Counted from the stretch's first letter, positions 35,486 to 46,794 are shown. The stretch: DNA of 64,000 nucleotides from Dichetophora obliterata (GCA_963920525.1 OY986437.1:62471330-62535329); one strand, 5' to 3'. The notes: generated by a model not told the origin, from the sequence alone. Numbers and translations: made by a program.

Positions 35486-35946
35486 ACAAAAGTTGTTTTG
35501 ACTGGCTTTAGGTCTTTAAAATATATAAAAAAATATTTTATATTTTATTTTGTTGTTGATTTGTATTTTGGATATTTCGAATTGACTCTGCAATTCATCA
35601 TCAGGAAAACTGAAGAAATAATAAACACAATAAAAATATTTAAGTTCCAAAAATTTTTTACATTAATTTACAAAATCAAAAAACAAATGGAACATTCCTT
35701 CACTTGAAAATTAAATTATTACACTAAACTAAATACTCCATGTTAAGTGTAATACGTTAATTTTCAAGTGTAAGAATTGTTCCATTTGTTTTTTTGTAAC
35801 TTAAATATTTTTATTGTGTTTATTATTTCTTCAGTTTTTCTGACGATGAATTCGAAATATCGAAAATAGTAATCAACAACAAAATTAAATATAAAATAAT
35901 TTTTTATATATTTTCAAGACCTAAAGCCAGTCAAAATAACTTTTGT
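35486..35946. mobile_element. 461-bp foldback element inserted in the LINE
   Basis: Left arm (35486-35725) and right arm (35746-35946) are near-complementary with a 20-base loop. Outer tips are ACAAAAGTTGTTTTGACTGG and, on the right, CCAGTCAAAATAACTTTTGT. Inner blocks include GGCTTTAGGTCTT, AGAAATAATAAACACAATAA and TTCACTTGAAAATTAA. LINE coding sequence resumes on both sides. A 69-codon frame inside is a by-product of the arm. Confidence 0.85.
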
Positions 35947-36330
35947 AAACTCAAAAGTTCGCTAAAACTTTCAACGTAAAATCAACAAAATTTAATAGCT
36001 CGGGAGAATCTATTTGACCTATTTGAATAAACACTAAAAATTGAATTCTTCTTATTTCGAGTGTTTTTAAGCCCACTAGCGTAATTTGGGAATGATACGA
36101 AGCCAAAGATTTATCAAAATTCAAAGTACGGAGTAAAAAACGGGAAAATGATTTTTGAATTTTTTCCAAACGAGAGCTATGATTCAGATAGAAAAGACTC
36201 CATACAAAGGAAACATACTCCAACCTTGACCTCTCAGAAACATTATAGATGCAAATCAGAGTATAATGATCAGAAAATTCTGAGCTATTACGGTGCAAAA
36301 AAGCTAGCAAGGCAAATTATTTTGAAATAA

Positions 36331-36738
36331 GGTCGGCCTTTGTAGTCTAATGAAAAGTGCGCTAGACTATCAACTTGGCGGTCCCTGGTTCGAATACGGG
36401 TTCGGGTATGGTTTTTTTCACTTTCTTTGTTATTTACATTTAAAAATTATTGAAACAAAAAACCTACACCTAAATTGCGGAAAATGTGGAATTATTAAAG
36501 GACAGTAACAACTGAGGGCTGGAAATGCTTGCCGAGTATAAGGCATAACACTAGCCTCGTTTATAAGCAATTCAAATTGTATTTCACGTTTGTTCCGCCT
36601 AATCGATAATCCACGTATGGTTCCAATCAATTCTTCCTTTAACAATCTATCCCTTTTTTCAGGTCAAAGACCAAACGTTGTTTGTATAAAGAGCATGTCT
36701 TGGTTCTTTGATCTTTGTAAAAAATAAAAAAAAAAAAT
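36331..36738 (+). repeat. tRNA-derived SINE (type 1), copy 1
   Basis: The head contains an A-box-like TAGTCTAATGAAAAGTGCG (about 36,342) and B-box CTGGTTCGAATACGGG (about 36,384). A ~300-bp body follows, containing AGCAATTCAAATTGTATTTC and CAGGTCAAAGACCAAACG and ending TTGGTTCTTTGATCTTTGTA plus poly(A). It is homologous over its whole length to the minus-strand copy at 43,310-43,644. It splits the LINE on the other strand. Confidence 0.85.
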
Positions 36739-37130
36739 TAAATTAAAATGGTCAACAAATAAGAACTAAGAATCAAATAAAACTACTAGATCCTTAATAG
36801 AATTGACTTTTTACAAGGGAGTACCCAAAAATGAGTAAGAAAAAGTGACAAAGTTATTGGACTTTGAGAATATCACATAAAAACATTTGCTAAAATTTAA
36901 TGGTAAAAGATTTTAAAAACTCCAAGAAAGCAGATTATTGAGATTACTCTGTAAGAGAGCAGCAACATTAAAGCCAGATACTTTACTAAATAACTTTAAG
37001 TCATCAGCATAAAGTAAACATCTTGCAGTTTTAAAACATTTACTGAAAACATAAATAAAAAAAAGTAACAAGCAAAGGGCCAATAATGCTCCCCTGCAGA
37101 ACACCAGAAGAGGTCATTGAAATTTTCATC

Positions 37131-37956
37131 TCAATTTAACATAAGAACTTATGCTTGTGTTCAAAGCATGAATTTTTAAAATTTATTTACAGTATTCAAT
37201 TTATTTTAATGATTAACATTTATTCAAAAAATTTGTTTTGTTAATGTTAAAACAACTTGTGAATGCGTAAGCAAAACTTCTTAACTTGACTTCTATAATT
37301 CCATTTTTGATATCTGAAATAAAACTTAGTCTTTAGGAAAAGAAAGCACAAAGTTAATTGTTATTCCTGGATACTGTTTTTTTTTTGTTAATAAGCCGAA
37401 TGAACATTTCTTGACTTGCATCAAATGCACGCCTACCACTCGTGCAATCATAACAACTGCCATCACAGTTCATTCAACTGCTACACCTTTAATGCAGTTA
37501 AAGGTAGAAAGAGCAGAAAAAATAATGCTAAAATAAACTGAAAATTAATTTTCGAGCAGCATCAACATCAATCAAAATTAAATTAACTAAGCAATGCAAA
37601 GATCTTTAACGCAAATACAAAGTTAAGACGAAACCAACTTTAGCTACGTGAGTGCATCAGAGGTGCATTGCAGTCGCAACAACAACAAAAACTACAATGA
37701 CGACAAAAATAAACCACTTTGACGAAAACCTTTTATAATCAATCACGCCAGAATCTTTCCAAAAAGAAAAACGTTACTTTAAGTCCAAGCAACTCAAAAA
37801 GGGCATGCCAGCAACTGTCATAAAAGCATAAATAATAAAGGAAGATAAGTAAAAAATATTAAACTTATTACGCGCGTGCATACGCACACACACACACATA
37901 TACACATATATACGTACACACAAACACACAGGGCACACAACTCAATACAAACTTAA
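37131..37956. other. Spacer with a CA-rich microsatellite, no gene seen
   Basis: CACACACACACACAT and related ACAC runs occupy about 37,882-37,935, next to the piggyBac insertion site. No coding signal was recognised. Confidence 0.6.
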
Positions 37957-37970
37957 CCCTCTAACCGGCA

Positions 37971-37990
37971 AGACCGTCAAAAGACGGTCT
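37971..37990. repeat. Subterminal hairpin, left copy
   Basis: AGACCGTC, AAAA, GACGGTCT forms a perfect 8-bp-arm hairpin overlapping the last base of the left terminal repeat. The segment AACCGGCAAGACCGTC recurs in the same orientation at 40,589, near the right end. It may be a transposase-binding site. Confidence 0.75.
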
Positions 37991-38700
37991 TTCATTTTTT
38001 ACCTCTAGAGCGAATTATGCATTTTTTTGCAATGCAAACTAGCGAAAAGCATAATTGTTGTTGTTTACTTAACAATTTAGTAATCATATGATTGCACTCC
38101 AACCACGCGGTGGAGATCAGTTATTAGTTATGTAATAACGAGCAATCAGCCAAATAGCATAAGAAATTATTTGGTTTTTTTTTCTTTTCGTTTGACAAAA
38201 AAACACATCCAAAATTAAGTGATCATCTCAATATTTTCAGGGTAAGTAGTTAAAACGTTTTATTTGAAATGTATAATGAAGATGAAGTGAAAAAATAATT
38301 GAAAGTGTGTTATAGAAACTAAAAAAGCAAGACCGTCACTTCACCGATAGTTCAGACGAACTGGCAATTGAACAATGCATCAATGACATGAATCAAGCTG
38401 AGAATACTGATGCATTTATTACAGAGGCAATAAACATATCATTGAATACCAGTTCAATCGATCAGCCATCAGCATCTTCAACATTCGTCAAAATACCAAA
38501 CGAACAAGCAATCGAAGTGGTGAGTGAAGCAGTCGAAGTCGGTAATGAAGCATTTGACCCACAGGAACCGTCCACATCAACTCCATCATTCGTACCAAGC
38601 AAACAATTCAAACCACCCAAAAGACCCCGATCTCCACTACCAACCATTGAAGATGGTGCACCATTAGGTCAACCTACTACCGGCGGATTCACTGAGCAAA

Positions 38701-38756
38701 GTATATATTTTAATTGTAGCTACTTATATTTATTTATCTCTATTTTATATTCTAAG
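38701..38756 (+). other. Transposase intron 1
   Basis: GTATAT donor after GAGCAAA and TTCTAAG acceptor before GTCTGGC. Removing the 56 nt joins codons in frame (EQ-S-LAAISKDLKEL), whereas read-through changes frame after a few codons. This shows it is a genuine small intron. Confidence 0.85.
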
Positions 38757-39604
38757 GTCTGGCTGCCATATCAAAGGACTTAAAAGAGCTATCAAAATTA
38801 ATCTGGCGTAAGAGCTCCATGCATTTGCATGTAAACGAGGTGGCTTTTCGTGGAAATATTTCCCTACCACTGACCATTACAAACCTAGAAACACCCATGG
38901 ATTTGTTTAATTACTTCTTCTCAGATGAGATTGTGAATTTTATTGCTGAGGAAACTACTCGCTCTGCATTACAGGAAAATATAAACTCCACATTCAAAAC
39001 AAATGGGGTTGAAATTCGACAGTACATTGGCATAATGATTTATATGTCACTATACCGATATCCCAATATTGACAGCTATTGGGGAAAAAATGCTTTTGAA
39101 CCAATTCAAAAATGTATGTCAGCCAAACGATTCCTCACAATTAAAAAATATTTATCGTTTCAAGATGAAACAAATCGGAAGAAGAAAAATGAACCAGGCT
39201 ATGATCCGTTGTTCCGAATACGTACATTGGTCAATAAACTCAACCAGCAATTTGATTCAATTCCGAAAACTGCTAGACTTTGTGTCGACGAACAGATGTG
39301 CACTACAAAGACGAAACACCATCTTCGTCAATATATGCCAAACAAGCCACACAAGTGGGGGATCAAATTGTTCGTACTTTGCGATTCAAACGGTTATGCA
39401 TACCGCTTTGAAGTGTACAATGGTGCCGGCGATAATGTTGTCTTACCTGATATGCCAGACCTTGGAGCCACGTCAAATATTGTTGTTCGTTTATTACAAA
39501 CGATTCCAAATTTCCTCAATCACATTGTTTACTTTGATAACTTTTACACATCGCTGCCATTGTTAGTCTACTTGCGGGCTCGTGGAATTTACAGTTTGGG
39601 AACA

Positions 39605-39668
39605 GTGAGAATTAATATATTTTTCAATGTTTTAAAAAAAAATAAACAATTTGCTGTTGTATTTTAAG
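39605..39668 (+). other. Transposase intron 2 (phase defect)
   Basis: GTGAGA donor after GGAACA and TTTTAAG acceptor before GTAATCG. The 64-nt removal leaves exon 3 one base short of the conserved NRIPACKLPTDKE frame. A lost G at the exon 2 boundary would explain this. Unspliced read-through keeps phase but meets TAA at 39665-39667. Confidence 0.7.
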
Positions 39669-40588
39669 GTAATCGTATACCAGCTTGCAAGCTACCGACT
39701 GACAAAGAAGTCAACAAAGAAGAAAGAGGATATTGAGTGGACTACTTGACCTCAATGTACGGGATTGATGTGAACACCGTTCTGTGGAAGGACAACAAGT
39801 GTGTGCGGCTAGCGTCTACATATTTCGGCATTGAACCTTTTTCCAAATCAAATCCCGACAAAAAAGACGCGAAAGCAGCTCGGTACGATAGAAAAGTTAA
39901 GAAATACATCGAAATCAGCTGCCCGCAAATCATTCGTGAATATAATGCTCACATGGGTGGGGTTGATCTGATGGATGGCCTCATGGGCCGGTACCATATC
40001 CGAGCTAAAAGTCGAAATATTATGATTAGATTTTTCTACCATTTCGTGGATATGGCAGCCACAAATGCATATATCTTCTCCAAACGTATTCATTCAGAGA
40101 ATCTCACTGATTCCAACAATGTGGACAAAGAAAAAGAGCATGTACAGCTTCCACAATTCCGTGAGGAAATTGCTGCTGGACTCGTTTCCTTCAAAGCAAA
40201 AAGGCCTAAAGGTCGACCACTATCATCTTCCGAACGATCAGTGTCACCACAGCCTGGCACATCAGGTATTGGAAAAAGAGCTGTGCATAAGGTCGCTGAT
40301 ATTCGATTCGATGGTGAAGGTCATTTCCCGAAATGGATGGATAAAAAAGGGAAAAAAAGATGCAAACATTGCAAAAAATCCGATACACAAATGTTTTGTA
40401 TCAAATGCGAATTAAATTTATGTTGCACAGCCGATAAAAATTGTTTTTGGGACTACCATCAACAAAAATAATTATAAATCATATCATTATTATCAAAAAT
40501 ATAATCTTTTTCTTATATAAAATACCTCTTTTTCTTATTAAAAATTGCTCGATACAAAATTGTCTACCTGTGTCATATTTTATATATA

Positions 40589-40615
40589 AACCGGCAAGAC
40601 CGTCAAAAGACGGCC
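40589..40615 (+). repeat. Subterminal repeat, right copy
   Basis: AACCGGCAAGACCGTCAAAA then GACGGCC repeats 37,963-37,989 in direct orientation with one change. It lies 140 bp inside the right end. Confidence 0.8.
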
Positions 40616-40759
40616 TTCAATATTTCGCACCTGGCGACCCTCAGAGATAAGATTTTTACCTGCAAATTTGGATTTTTAATTCTTTTGTCATTATGAACTA
40701 GTAAAAAAAATATCAGATGAATCCGACAGCTTTTACGATGTTGCCGGTTAGAGGGTTAA

Positions 40760-41115
40760 ACGGTGCGTGCGTACAATCTGCAGCTAGCATAAGAAAATAA
40801 ATCACTCAAACATGTGTAGAAATGCAATTCAGAACTTATATGTCCATGTTTGAGTTCTTCAAAAGTTATCAATTTAATTTTTTTTTTTAATTAAAGCATT
40901 TGAAATGAGATTTTAGAAAAACAGGATTATCGTGTTGCGCGTACAATACTGTTGCATAAGAAGAGATTTAATTTATTTAAATTAATTCCCATCTAAGTGG
41001 TTGAGATTTAATGTGTCAAGAAAAGAGCGTGTTTGTGTGGGTTGCTTTTTTTCGATAATTAAACAGCAGGAAACAGCATTTATTTAATTATGTAGCCTGA
41101 GCATTAATCACACAT
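40760..41115. other. Spacer, no gene seen
   Basis: AT-rich host sequence beside the piggyBac right end. Confidence 0.5.
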
Positions 41116-41188
41116 CAAAAGATTTAAGAAACAAACACGATTTGATTTCGTTGCTATGAAAATATAAAAGACTTAAGCAACAAACTTG
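41116..41188 (+). repeat. Recurrent motif pair (copies 7 and 8)
   Basis: CAAAAGATTTAAG then AAACAAACACG (41116-41139) and TAAAAGACTTAAG then CAACAAACTTG (41165-41188) start 49 bp apart. The spacer holds TTGCTATG and GATGCAACT follows, matching the arrangement at 27.2 kb. Confidence 0.75.
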
Positions 41189-43309
41189 ATGCAACTGCAT
41201 GCAATGAGATTCTATAACTTAAATAATGTTTGGAATAATGGTGGGAATAAAGCATTTATTAAACATGGGAGTAGTCGAGGAGGTGGTTCTTCCCGTCGGA
41301 AAACCATGGTGGCCGATGTGAGTGAAAATTTATGAACACAGAAAGACCGCATGAACCAAATGTTAATGAATACAGCCACTTAAACGCAAGTAGTGATAAA
41401 AAAGATACTTTCCTTAGCTTAACAAAATGCTTAAAGCTTACAATAATGTACGTAGTAAATGCTTGAGAGGGCTTATTTGATATTTCAATTGGATAAATAA
41501 ATGTACCTATGTTTCTATAGTAGACTGGGCTGAAAAAAAAAATAAAAAATTTCACACTTTTACTTTGAATGCGTAATGGATTGGAACTCATTTCCATATC
41601 TTGGATTATTAAACTTGCTCCCGGGTCAGAAAGAGAAAACGAGAACGCTTCTTAGGGCCAATTTTTTTACTGCTAGTTTAAAACCTTGTTAATATATTCA
41701 GTGTTCAAAACATCAAAATTTAGCGATTAGTCTTAATTTAAGCGTTAATCTATCTTAATCACAAGTTTTAATAAGTTCAGCTTGTTTTGAGTGAGCTAGA
41801 GTATTAACCAGCACTGAAGAACTGGTTCTTAAGTAAAACACTGCAAAACTTGTGAGAAACAAAACATCGGAACATAAATAAAAGAAAAGTGATGGGTCAA
41901 TTTGTCACTTGATAGAAGCGTAGTTTCTTCGCTGTTTCATTGGTTTGATAACTTTATTAAAATAAATAATAATGGTTAGAAATCACAAGTTAAATTTATT
42001 AGACTAGTTTATAAAAATTTTATAGCACATTTTATGAAAGTGAAATAGAAAAAAAATTTAAAAATATTTTCACATCAGATCGATTTTATTTACTTGGAAA
42101 AAATTGAAAATAAGAGATGCATTAGAGTTTATTCGTACCTTTTTTGTATTGCGAAAATTTCTAAGCACTTCATTGCTCAATCTGTTCTAATTGATGAGAA
42201 AATGCACGTAAAATTTTAGCAACATCGGGTGCATATCCTAGTACACACGGCTTAAAGTTTGCAGAAGTATATGAAAAAATGATTTGATTAATAATTATTT
42301 TAATTTGCAACTCCTATTGGAATAAGGCACCAATAAAGTTTTTTTTCACAAAATTTTTCTGTTTAATCAGGATGTTCACCACAAATTACTTGAATTAGTC
42401 AAAGAGAAAGTCCAGAGCAATCAGTTGATTTTAAAAGTTTTTAGTGTGCGTTTGGATAATGCCAAAAAAACGAAATTGTTTTTGCTTTTCAAAACAAAGA
42501 CAAACATTTTGAAAAAACTTGTAAAAAGTCATGGATGCACGCAATTATATCAAGAATATAAAGTCGCTAAGTCCACCACAGTAAAATAAGGCTAGAACTT
42601 TAGAAGCAGCATCCAAATGGAGAAAACCTTATAGGTGACTCATTTCTCAAAGGATTTACTATTTGCTAATAGGACGTATTTGTCAGCATTTGCATTTGCC
42701 AGCTTAGAACAAAAGCAAAGCAGTTGCACGAAAATTCATTCAGATCAAGCAGCGGGTTCAATGCAAGTTTCGGCTGGCTTAATGATTTTAAAAATAGATT
42801 TGGCATAGATTTTAACATTAAAAGTCTGTGGTGAAAAATTATCATCTAAACTCGAAGGAGTCTCAGTAGTTTAAAATAAATTTAAGAATCTAAGGGCTGA
42901 GCTTATGCGATAATAAAATTTATAATGCTGATGAAACTACATGTGTGAAGTTAGCATCCGGCGAAATGCAACATCCGGCGGAAAAAAACTTAACAGAGCT
43001 CTGTTAATAACAAAGATATATTAATCAAAATTAAGAAAATTTAAAACACGTATAAAGCACGGTCTTTAGAGTAGTGATCGGCATTCTGCCGCATGCTTCT
43101 ACATTTCTACAAAAATAAACTTCTACAAAAATCAATAAATTCATAAAACACAAAAAATATGTTTAATGCTAAATTAAAATTTAACCCACATGTCCGATAT
43201 AAAAACAGTCAAATCATAACATCAAAGTTGAAATTTTTAAACCTATAACTGGAAAATCTCGCCATTTGTCAAGCGATAGAACGCACTTTTAAGTTTATAA
43301 TTAAGTTTA
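41189..43309. other. 2.1-kb AT-rich region, no gene seen
   Basis: The short open frame at 41,259-41,597 (minus) has no recognisable domain and low-complexity content. Confidence 0.5.
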
Positions 43310-43644
43310 TAATAAAAGATCAAAGAACCAAGGCATGCGTCTTATACAAACGAAGTTTGGTCTTTGACCTGAAAGGAAAGGGATAGATTATTTTCAGGAA
43401 TTTATCGAAACCATACGTGAATTATTGATTAGGCAAAACAACCGTGAAAGACAATTTGAATTGCTTTTAACCCTAAGCCCTTAGTTGTGTTTCCACTATT
43501 TAGTTGCGGTTTCTTAGTTTTCCATAATTCTTAAATGTAGGAAAGAACAAAGAAAGTGAAAAGAACCTTGCCCAAGCCCGGATTCGAACCAGGGACCTCT
43601 GAGTTGATAGTCAAGCGCACTCTCCACTAGACTACAAAAGCCAA
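43310..43644 (-). repeat. tRNA-derived SINE (type 1), copy 2
   Basis: On the minus strand the head has TAGTCTAGTGGAGAGTGCGC (A-box region, ending about 43,633) and CCTGGTTCGAATCCGGG (B-box, about 43,584-43,568). The tail is TTGGTTCTTTGATCTTTTAT near 43,310-43,335. Head and body match copy 1 at 36,331-36,738, and this copy is better preserved in the promoter boxes. The anticodon stem is imperfect, so it is not annotated as a tRNA gene. Confidence 0.85.
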
Positions 43645-43734
43645 CTTTTAGTCGTTTTTGCGAAAAATATTTTAAAAACGCCAAGACTGCAAGAACTTTT
43701 ACATTAAAAAGTTTCATAAAAATTAGAAAGTTAA

Positions 43735-44310
43735 TTTTTTTTTAAAACATGTGCAAGAATTGCCTTTTGATAATTTTGCCAAAAATAGACGAAACGGTAA
43801 GTACCACAGAATTTACAAACGCAAATAAGTAACGATAAAACCTTACAGGAATGCAAAAAGACTGTATGAGCTTTGACCTCAAGAAGTGTTATTAAAATTT
43901 CAGAGTTCAGCTTCTTTTTTAAATGAGATGATATAATTCACTTTTGGTCATTTTGCAAAAATAGGCGAACTGTTAGTACCACAGATTTTAGAAAAACAAA
44001 TAAGAAATGGTGAAACCTTATAGGTATGCAACCAGACTACATGAGCTTTGACCTCAAGAACTTTTATCAAAATTTCATAAATTTAAGTATTTTTTTTAAA
44101 TGAGATGAAAACTTTCACTTTTGGTCATTTTGCAAAAATAGACGAAACTGTTAATACCACAGATTTTACAAATGCAAATAAGAAACTATGAAAACTAAAA
44201 GGTATGCAGCAACAAGACTGCATAAGCTTTGACTTTAAGAAGTTTTATCAAATTTTCATAGTTCAGTTTTTTTTAAAATGAGATGAAAGAAATACCTTTT
44301 AGTAATTTTG
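43735..44310. repeat. Satellite-like tandem array, ~178-bp unit, three copies plus
   Basis: AAATGAGATG recurs at 43921, 44098 and 44277. TTTTGCAAAAATAG with CGAA and GTTA..ACCACAGA, and GAGCTTTGACCTCAAGAA, recur once per unit. It starts right after the SINE copy. Confidence 0.85.
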
Positions 44311-44679
44311 CAAAAAATAATTGAAAAATTTTGTTTAAAATAGAGAAAATTGTTATTATCGAAAATAGACAAATGTTTTATTACAAAAAGATAGGTTTTT
44401 TTCTGAGTGCAGGAAAACAGGGTACAAAAAATAGATGCTTCGTTGAACACATAAGAGAAGCGATGCTTTTTCACAGTTTCATAGTTTTGTTAATTTATTA
44501 GTTTTTTATAAGAAAATAATTTTTAAATTCAAAAATTTAAAATAACATAAAATTAATTAAAAAAACATAAGTTATAATCACACCAGTAGATTTTATTACA
44601 TATCATTATTATTTTATTTTATTACATCCATTTTGAATTATTTTTGTAAATTTTTTTAATTATTATCGAATTTTATTAA

Positions 44680-45065
44680 TGAAATTTAGGGGTTTATGAT
44701 AGCTGAAATAGCAAACGTATGTTATGGATGAATTGTTTAAGTGCCTTTGAGGATTCATGTCTAGAATTGCATTTAAAATCTCCACCAAAAACAATTGGCA
44801 TTTTTTGATAATTTTCACCCAGTTGAACTGAACACGTGGAACTTGCTCGTGTATAACATAAAAGAGATCTTTTTTTCCAATCGTTGTGAACCGAAGGACT
44901 TAAACGCTACGAGTTACTTATGTTTGAGTTGGATATACATACATTCATGTTCTGATAATCGTTATATTCTACATTAATTATAAGCCCGAGTTATGGTCTT
45001 GCCTTAGCCAGTTAAAGTTTATAAAATCATCACAAATTCCCACAATACAACTAATAGGGGACAGT
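44680..45065 (-). pseudogene. Transposon fragment with endonuclease/exonuclease-phosphatase-like segment
   Basis: On the minus strand GENYQKMPIVFGGDFKCNSR (about 44,828-44,765) carries a GDF motif like the metal-binding GDFN of endonuclease/exonuclease/phosphatase domains. Shortly after, in another frame, comes YVCYFSYHKPL (about 44,715-44,685), a domain-end-like phrase. Insect Helentrons and LINEs both carry such domains. The PIF1-linked (Helentron) type is my preference but unproven. The upstream part is paralogous to 46,795-47,060. Confidence 0.4.
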
Positions 45066-45740
45066 TCCGGGATTGCAAGGCCTTTTTTATAGGCACTGCA
45101 AAAAAAAAATTCCACCAAAAAGTTCAATGATTGTGACCTAAGAAAAGCCTGAATGTGATTTAAGAAATTTTTAATTAAAAACCTTTCTCAAAATATCAGT
45201 ACAAAATAACACAATGTGAGAAACACATGATTTTAGCTTAGAAATACTGAAAAGTGATTTTAATAACACAAAAATAAAAATATTTTGTAACTATCTGTAC
45301 AAAATATGACGTGAAAAATACAAAAATATAAACCTTTCTTGAACTAAACTTAATGAGGGAATTAATATTCTTATATTAAGCAAATATTTTACTTGATATA
45401 AGAAAATTTAAAATTAAGTCTCACTTGCTCAAATCATGCATTAAAAAATAAATAAAAAACAATTATAATGAGCATTTATTGCCAAAATTCAGCAAAATAA
45501 ACAACAGCTTGAAACAAGCATAAAATACTTGATTCTTGATCCTGGAAAAGGACTTGAATCATGAAAATATTTTCTTAAGCAAACGCAGAGTTGTCGCCTT
45601 TGAACATTTGAGCGAATTACAACAATCACGAAATTCTTGAAGTTGTTATAAAAGAGTCGCTAGACAACAAAATTTACGTTCAAGATCACTGTCGACAATG
45701 TGTGCCAACAAAGCATGCAAAAGTGTTGTTTCTACTGTAC

Positions 45741-45995
45741 TTTTCAGTAAATTATTTATTTGAATCAAGCAAAATGTTCTCAATTGAAGGAAAATAAATT
45801 TCTCAAATTAAGTAAATTATTTTAGTTTTCAGTAAATTGTTTACTTGAATCAAACAAATTGTTCTCAATTCACGAAAAATAAATTTCTCAAATCTAGCAA
45901 ATTATTCTAGTTTTCAGCCAATTCTTTACTTGAATCAAGCACATTTCTCTCATTTCAAGTAAATATTAGACTGGAATGTAGAAAAATATATTCTT
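45741..45995. repeat. 85-bp tandem repeat, three units
   Basis: TTTTCAGTAAATT starts units at 45741 and 45826, and TTTTCAGCCAATT at 45911. Each continues with CTTGAATCAA, CTCAATT or CTCATTT and TAAATTTCTCAAAT-type blocks. Confidence 0.8.
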
Positions 45996-46794
45996 GAGTT
46001 TTAAGCAAATGTTTCTTAAATTGAGTTTTTTTTTTTCTTAATATCATGTGTTCTAAATTTGCTCAATTCTAGCAAAATAATGCTTGAATTGAGAAATTTA
46101 CGCTTGAGTGTAAGCTGATAGCCTATTTGCTTGATTTATGCACATAATGCTTAATTTATTCTTTCCGTGTACAAAATATTACAAAATACTAACTTAAAAA
46201 AAACTTAAAAGTGACCTTAAAAAATTCTAATAAACTTCATTCAACAAAATATCACAAAATTCGTACTTAAAATTATTATTCTATTTTATTGTTTTTTAAA
46301 TAATTTTATGAGTCTTCCTAATGAACTCATTTAATTAATTTTTTGTTTAGGAATTCATCTTTGTTTTTCAAAAATAAACAATAAATACTATCCAAACATT
46401 TAATCGAAACTGTAGTTTTTAGTTTTTGAAAATCTTTTGCATTGTTTTGTGTTGTAAAACAAGGCATAACTACTTTGGAACTTCATATTACGTCTCCCAA
46501 AAAATGCATTTTCTAAGGTTTGTCAATCCCGGGATTGTGTTTTTCCAATCCCGAAATCCCGGGATTGTCGAAACATCACGAAATTGGATGCCCTAACAAC
46601 TAATATATTATTAATATTACCTTCTTTTAATTTTTTTTTATTAGCAAGACCGAACTAATACAAAATAGGCATCTCCAGCGATTATACAAAATCATGTATT
46701 CATAGAAAAGAAAAGCTTAACCAAGCTGAATTTTTGAAATAATAAAAAAACTATTAATGCATATACGATACAAGACAAGTTTTTGAATACGGGT
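45996..46794. other. AT-rich spacer, no gene seen
   Basis: Includes ATCCCGGGATT repeats (about 46,528-46,568), similar to the CCCGAAATCC phrase at the window start (about 67-77). Confidence 0.5.

Larger units (their letters stand above)
35138..37130 (-). pseudogene. LINE with RT core, interrupted by two later insertions (jockey/CR1-like)
   Basis: Read on the minus strand, an RT palm segment (37,104-36,915) contains LLYADDLKLF with intact YADD at about 37,013-36,999. The palm-to-thumb linker runs to about 36,745 (a VVLFDS-like stretch). After a SINE the thumb resumes (36,310-35,951) with SRLEYVSFVWSLFY and GLKTLEIRRIQFL. After a foldback insertion the C terminus follows (about 35,480-35,300: LYALEDP, FNISKLAFKKLLNY). 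The 3' untranslated end finishes in an AAAT tail (complement of ATTTATTTATTTATTT, about 35,140). Multiple stops and shifts make it inactive. Order of events: LINE first, SINE and foldback later. Confidence 0.8.
38316..40471 (+). pseudogene. piggyBac-like transposase, three or more exons, two lesions
   Basis: Encodes a DDD cut-and-paste transposase of the piggyBac family. Exon 1 is open from 38316 (HFTDSSDELAIEQCINDMNQ; first ATG 38388) to 38700 and is acidic, as usual for the family. Intron 1 is 38701-38756 (56 nt, GT-AG) and splices in frame. Exon 2 (38757-39604) has the first catalytic aspartate in CVDEQMCTTK (39287) and the second in YFDNFYTS (39535). Intron 2 is 39605-39668 (GT-AG). Exon 3 (39669-40471) has the third in MGGVDLMDGLMGRY (39965). 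It ends in a cysteine-rich zinc-binding tail (CKHCKK, CIKCELNLCC). Lesions: exons 2 and 3 are one base out of phase, and TGA at 39734-39736 interrupts exon 3. A further 5' intron (38242-38315) is possible. Confidence 0.9.
37957..40755 (+). mobile_element. piggyBac-like transposon, 2799 bp, complete ends
   Basis: The ends are perfect 15-bp inverted repeats, CCCTCTAACCGGCAA (37957-37971) and TTGCCGGTTAGAGGG (40741-40755). Both are flanked by TTAA (37953-37956 and 40756-40759), the diagnostic piggyBac target duplication. The CCC start is also typical. One intron-containing transposase gene fills the interior. Ends and target duplication are intact, which suggests fairly recent insertion, but the gene carries two disabling lesions (see the gene entry). 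The ends could still be moved by an active relative. Confidence 0.95.

Noticed and set aside
36331..36402. tRNA gene at the SINE head
   Set aside because: A and B boxes are present but the acceptor and anticodon stems do not pair well and a SINE body follows. Annotated as SINE instead.
37882..37935. CA-rich tract as a regulatory element
   Set aside because: It is an ordinary dinucleotide microsatellite.
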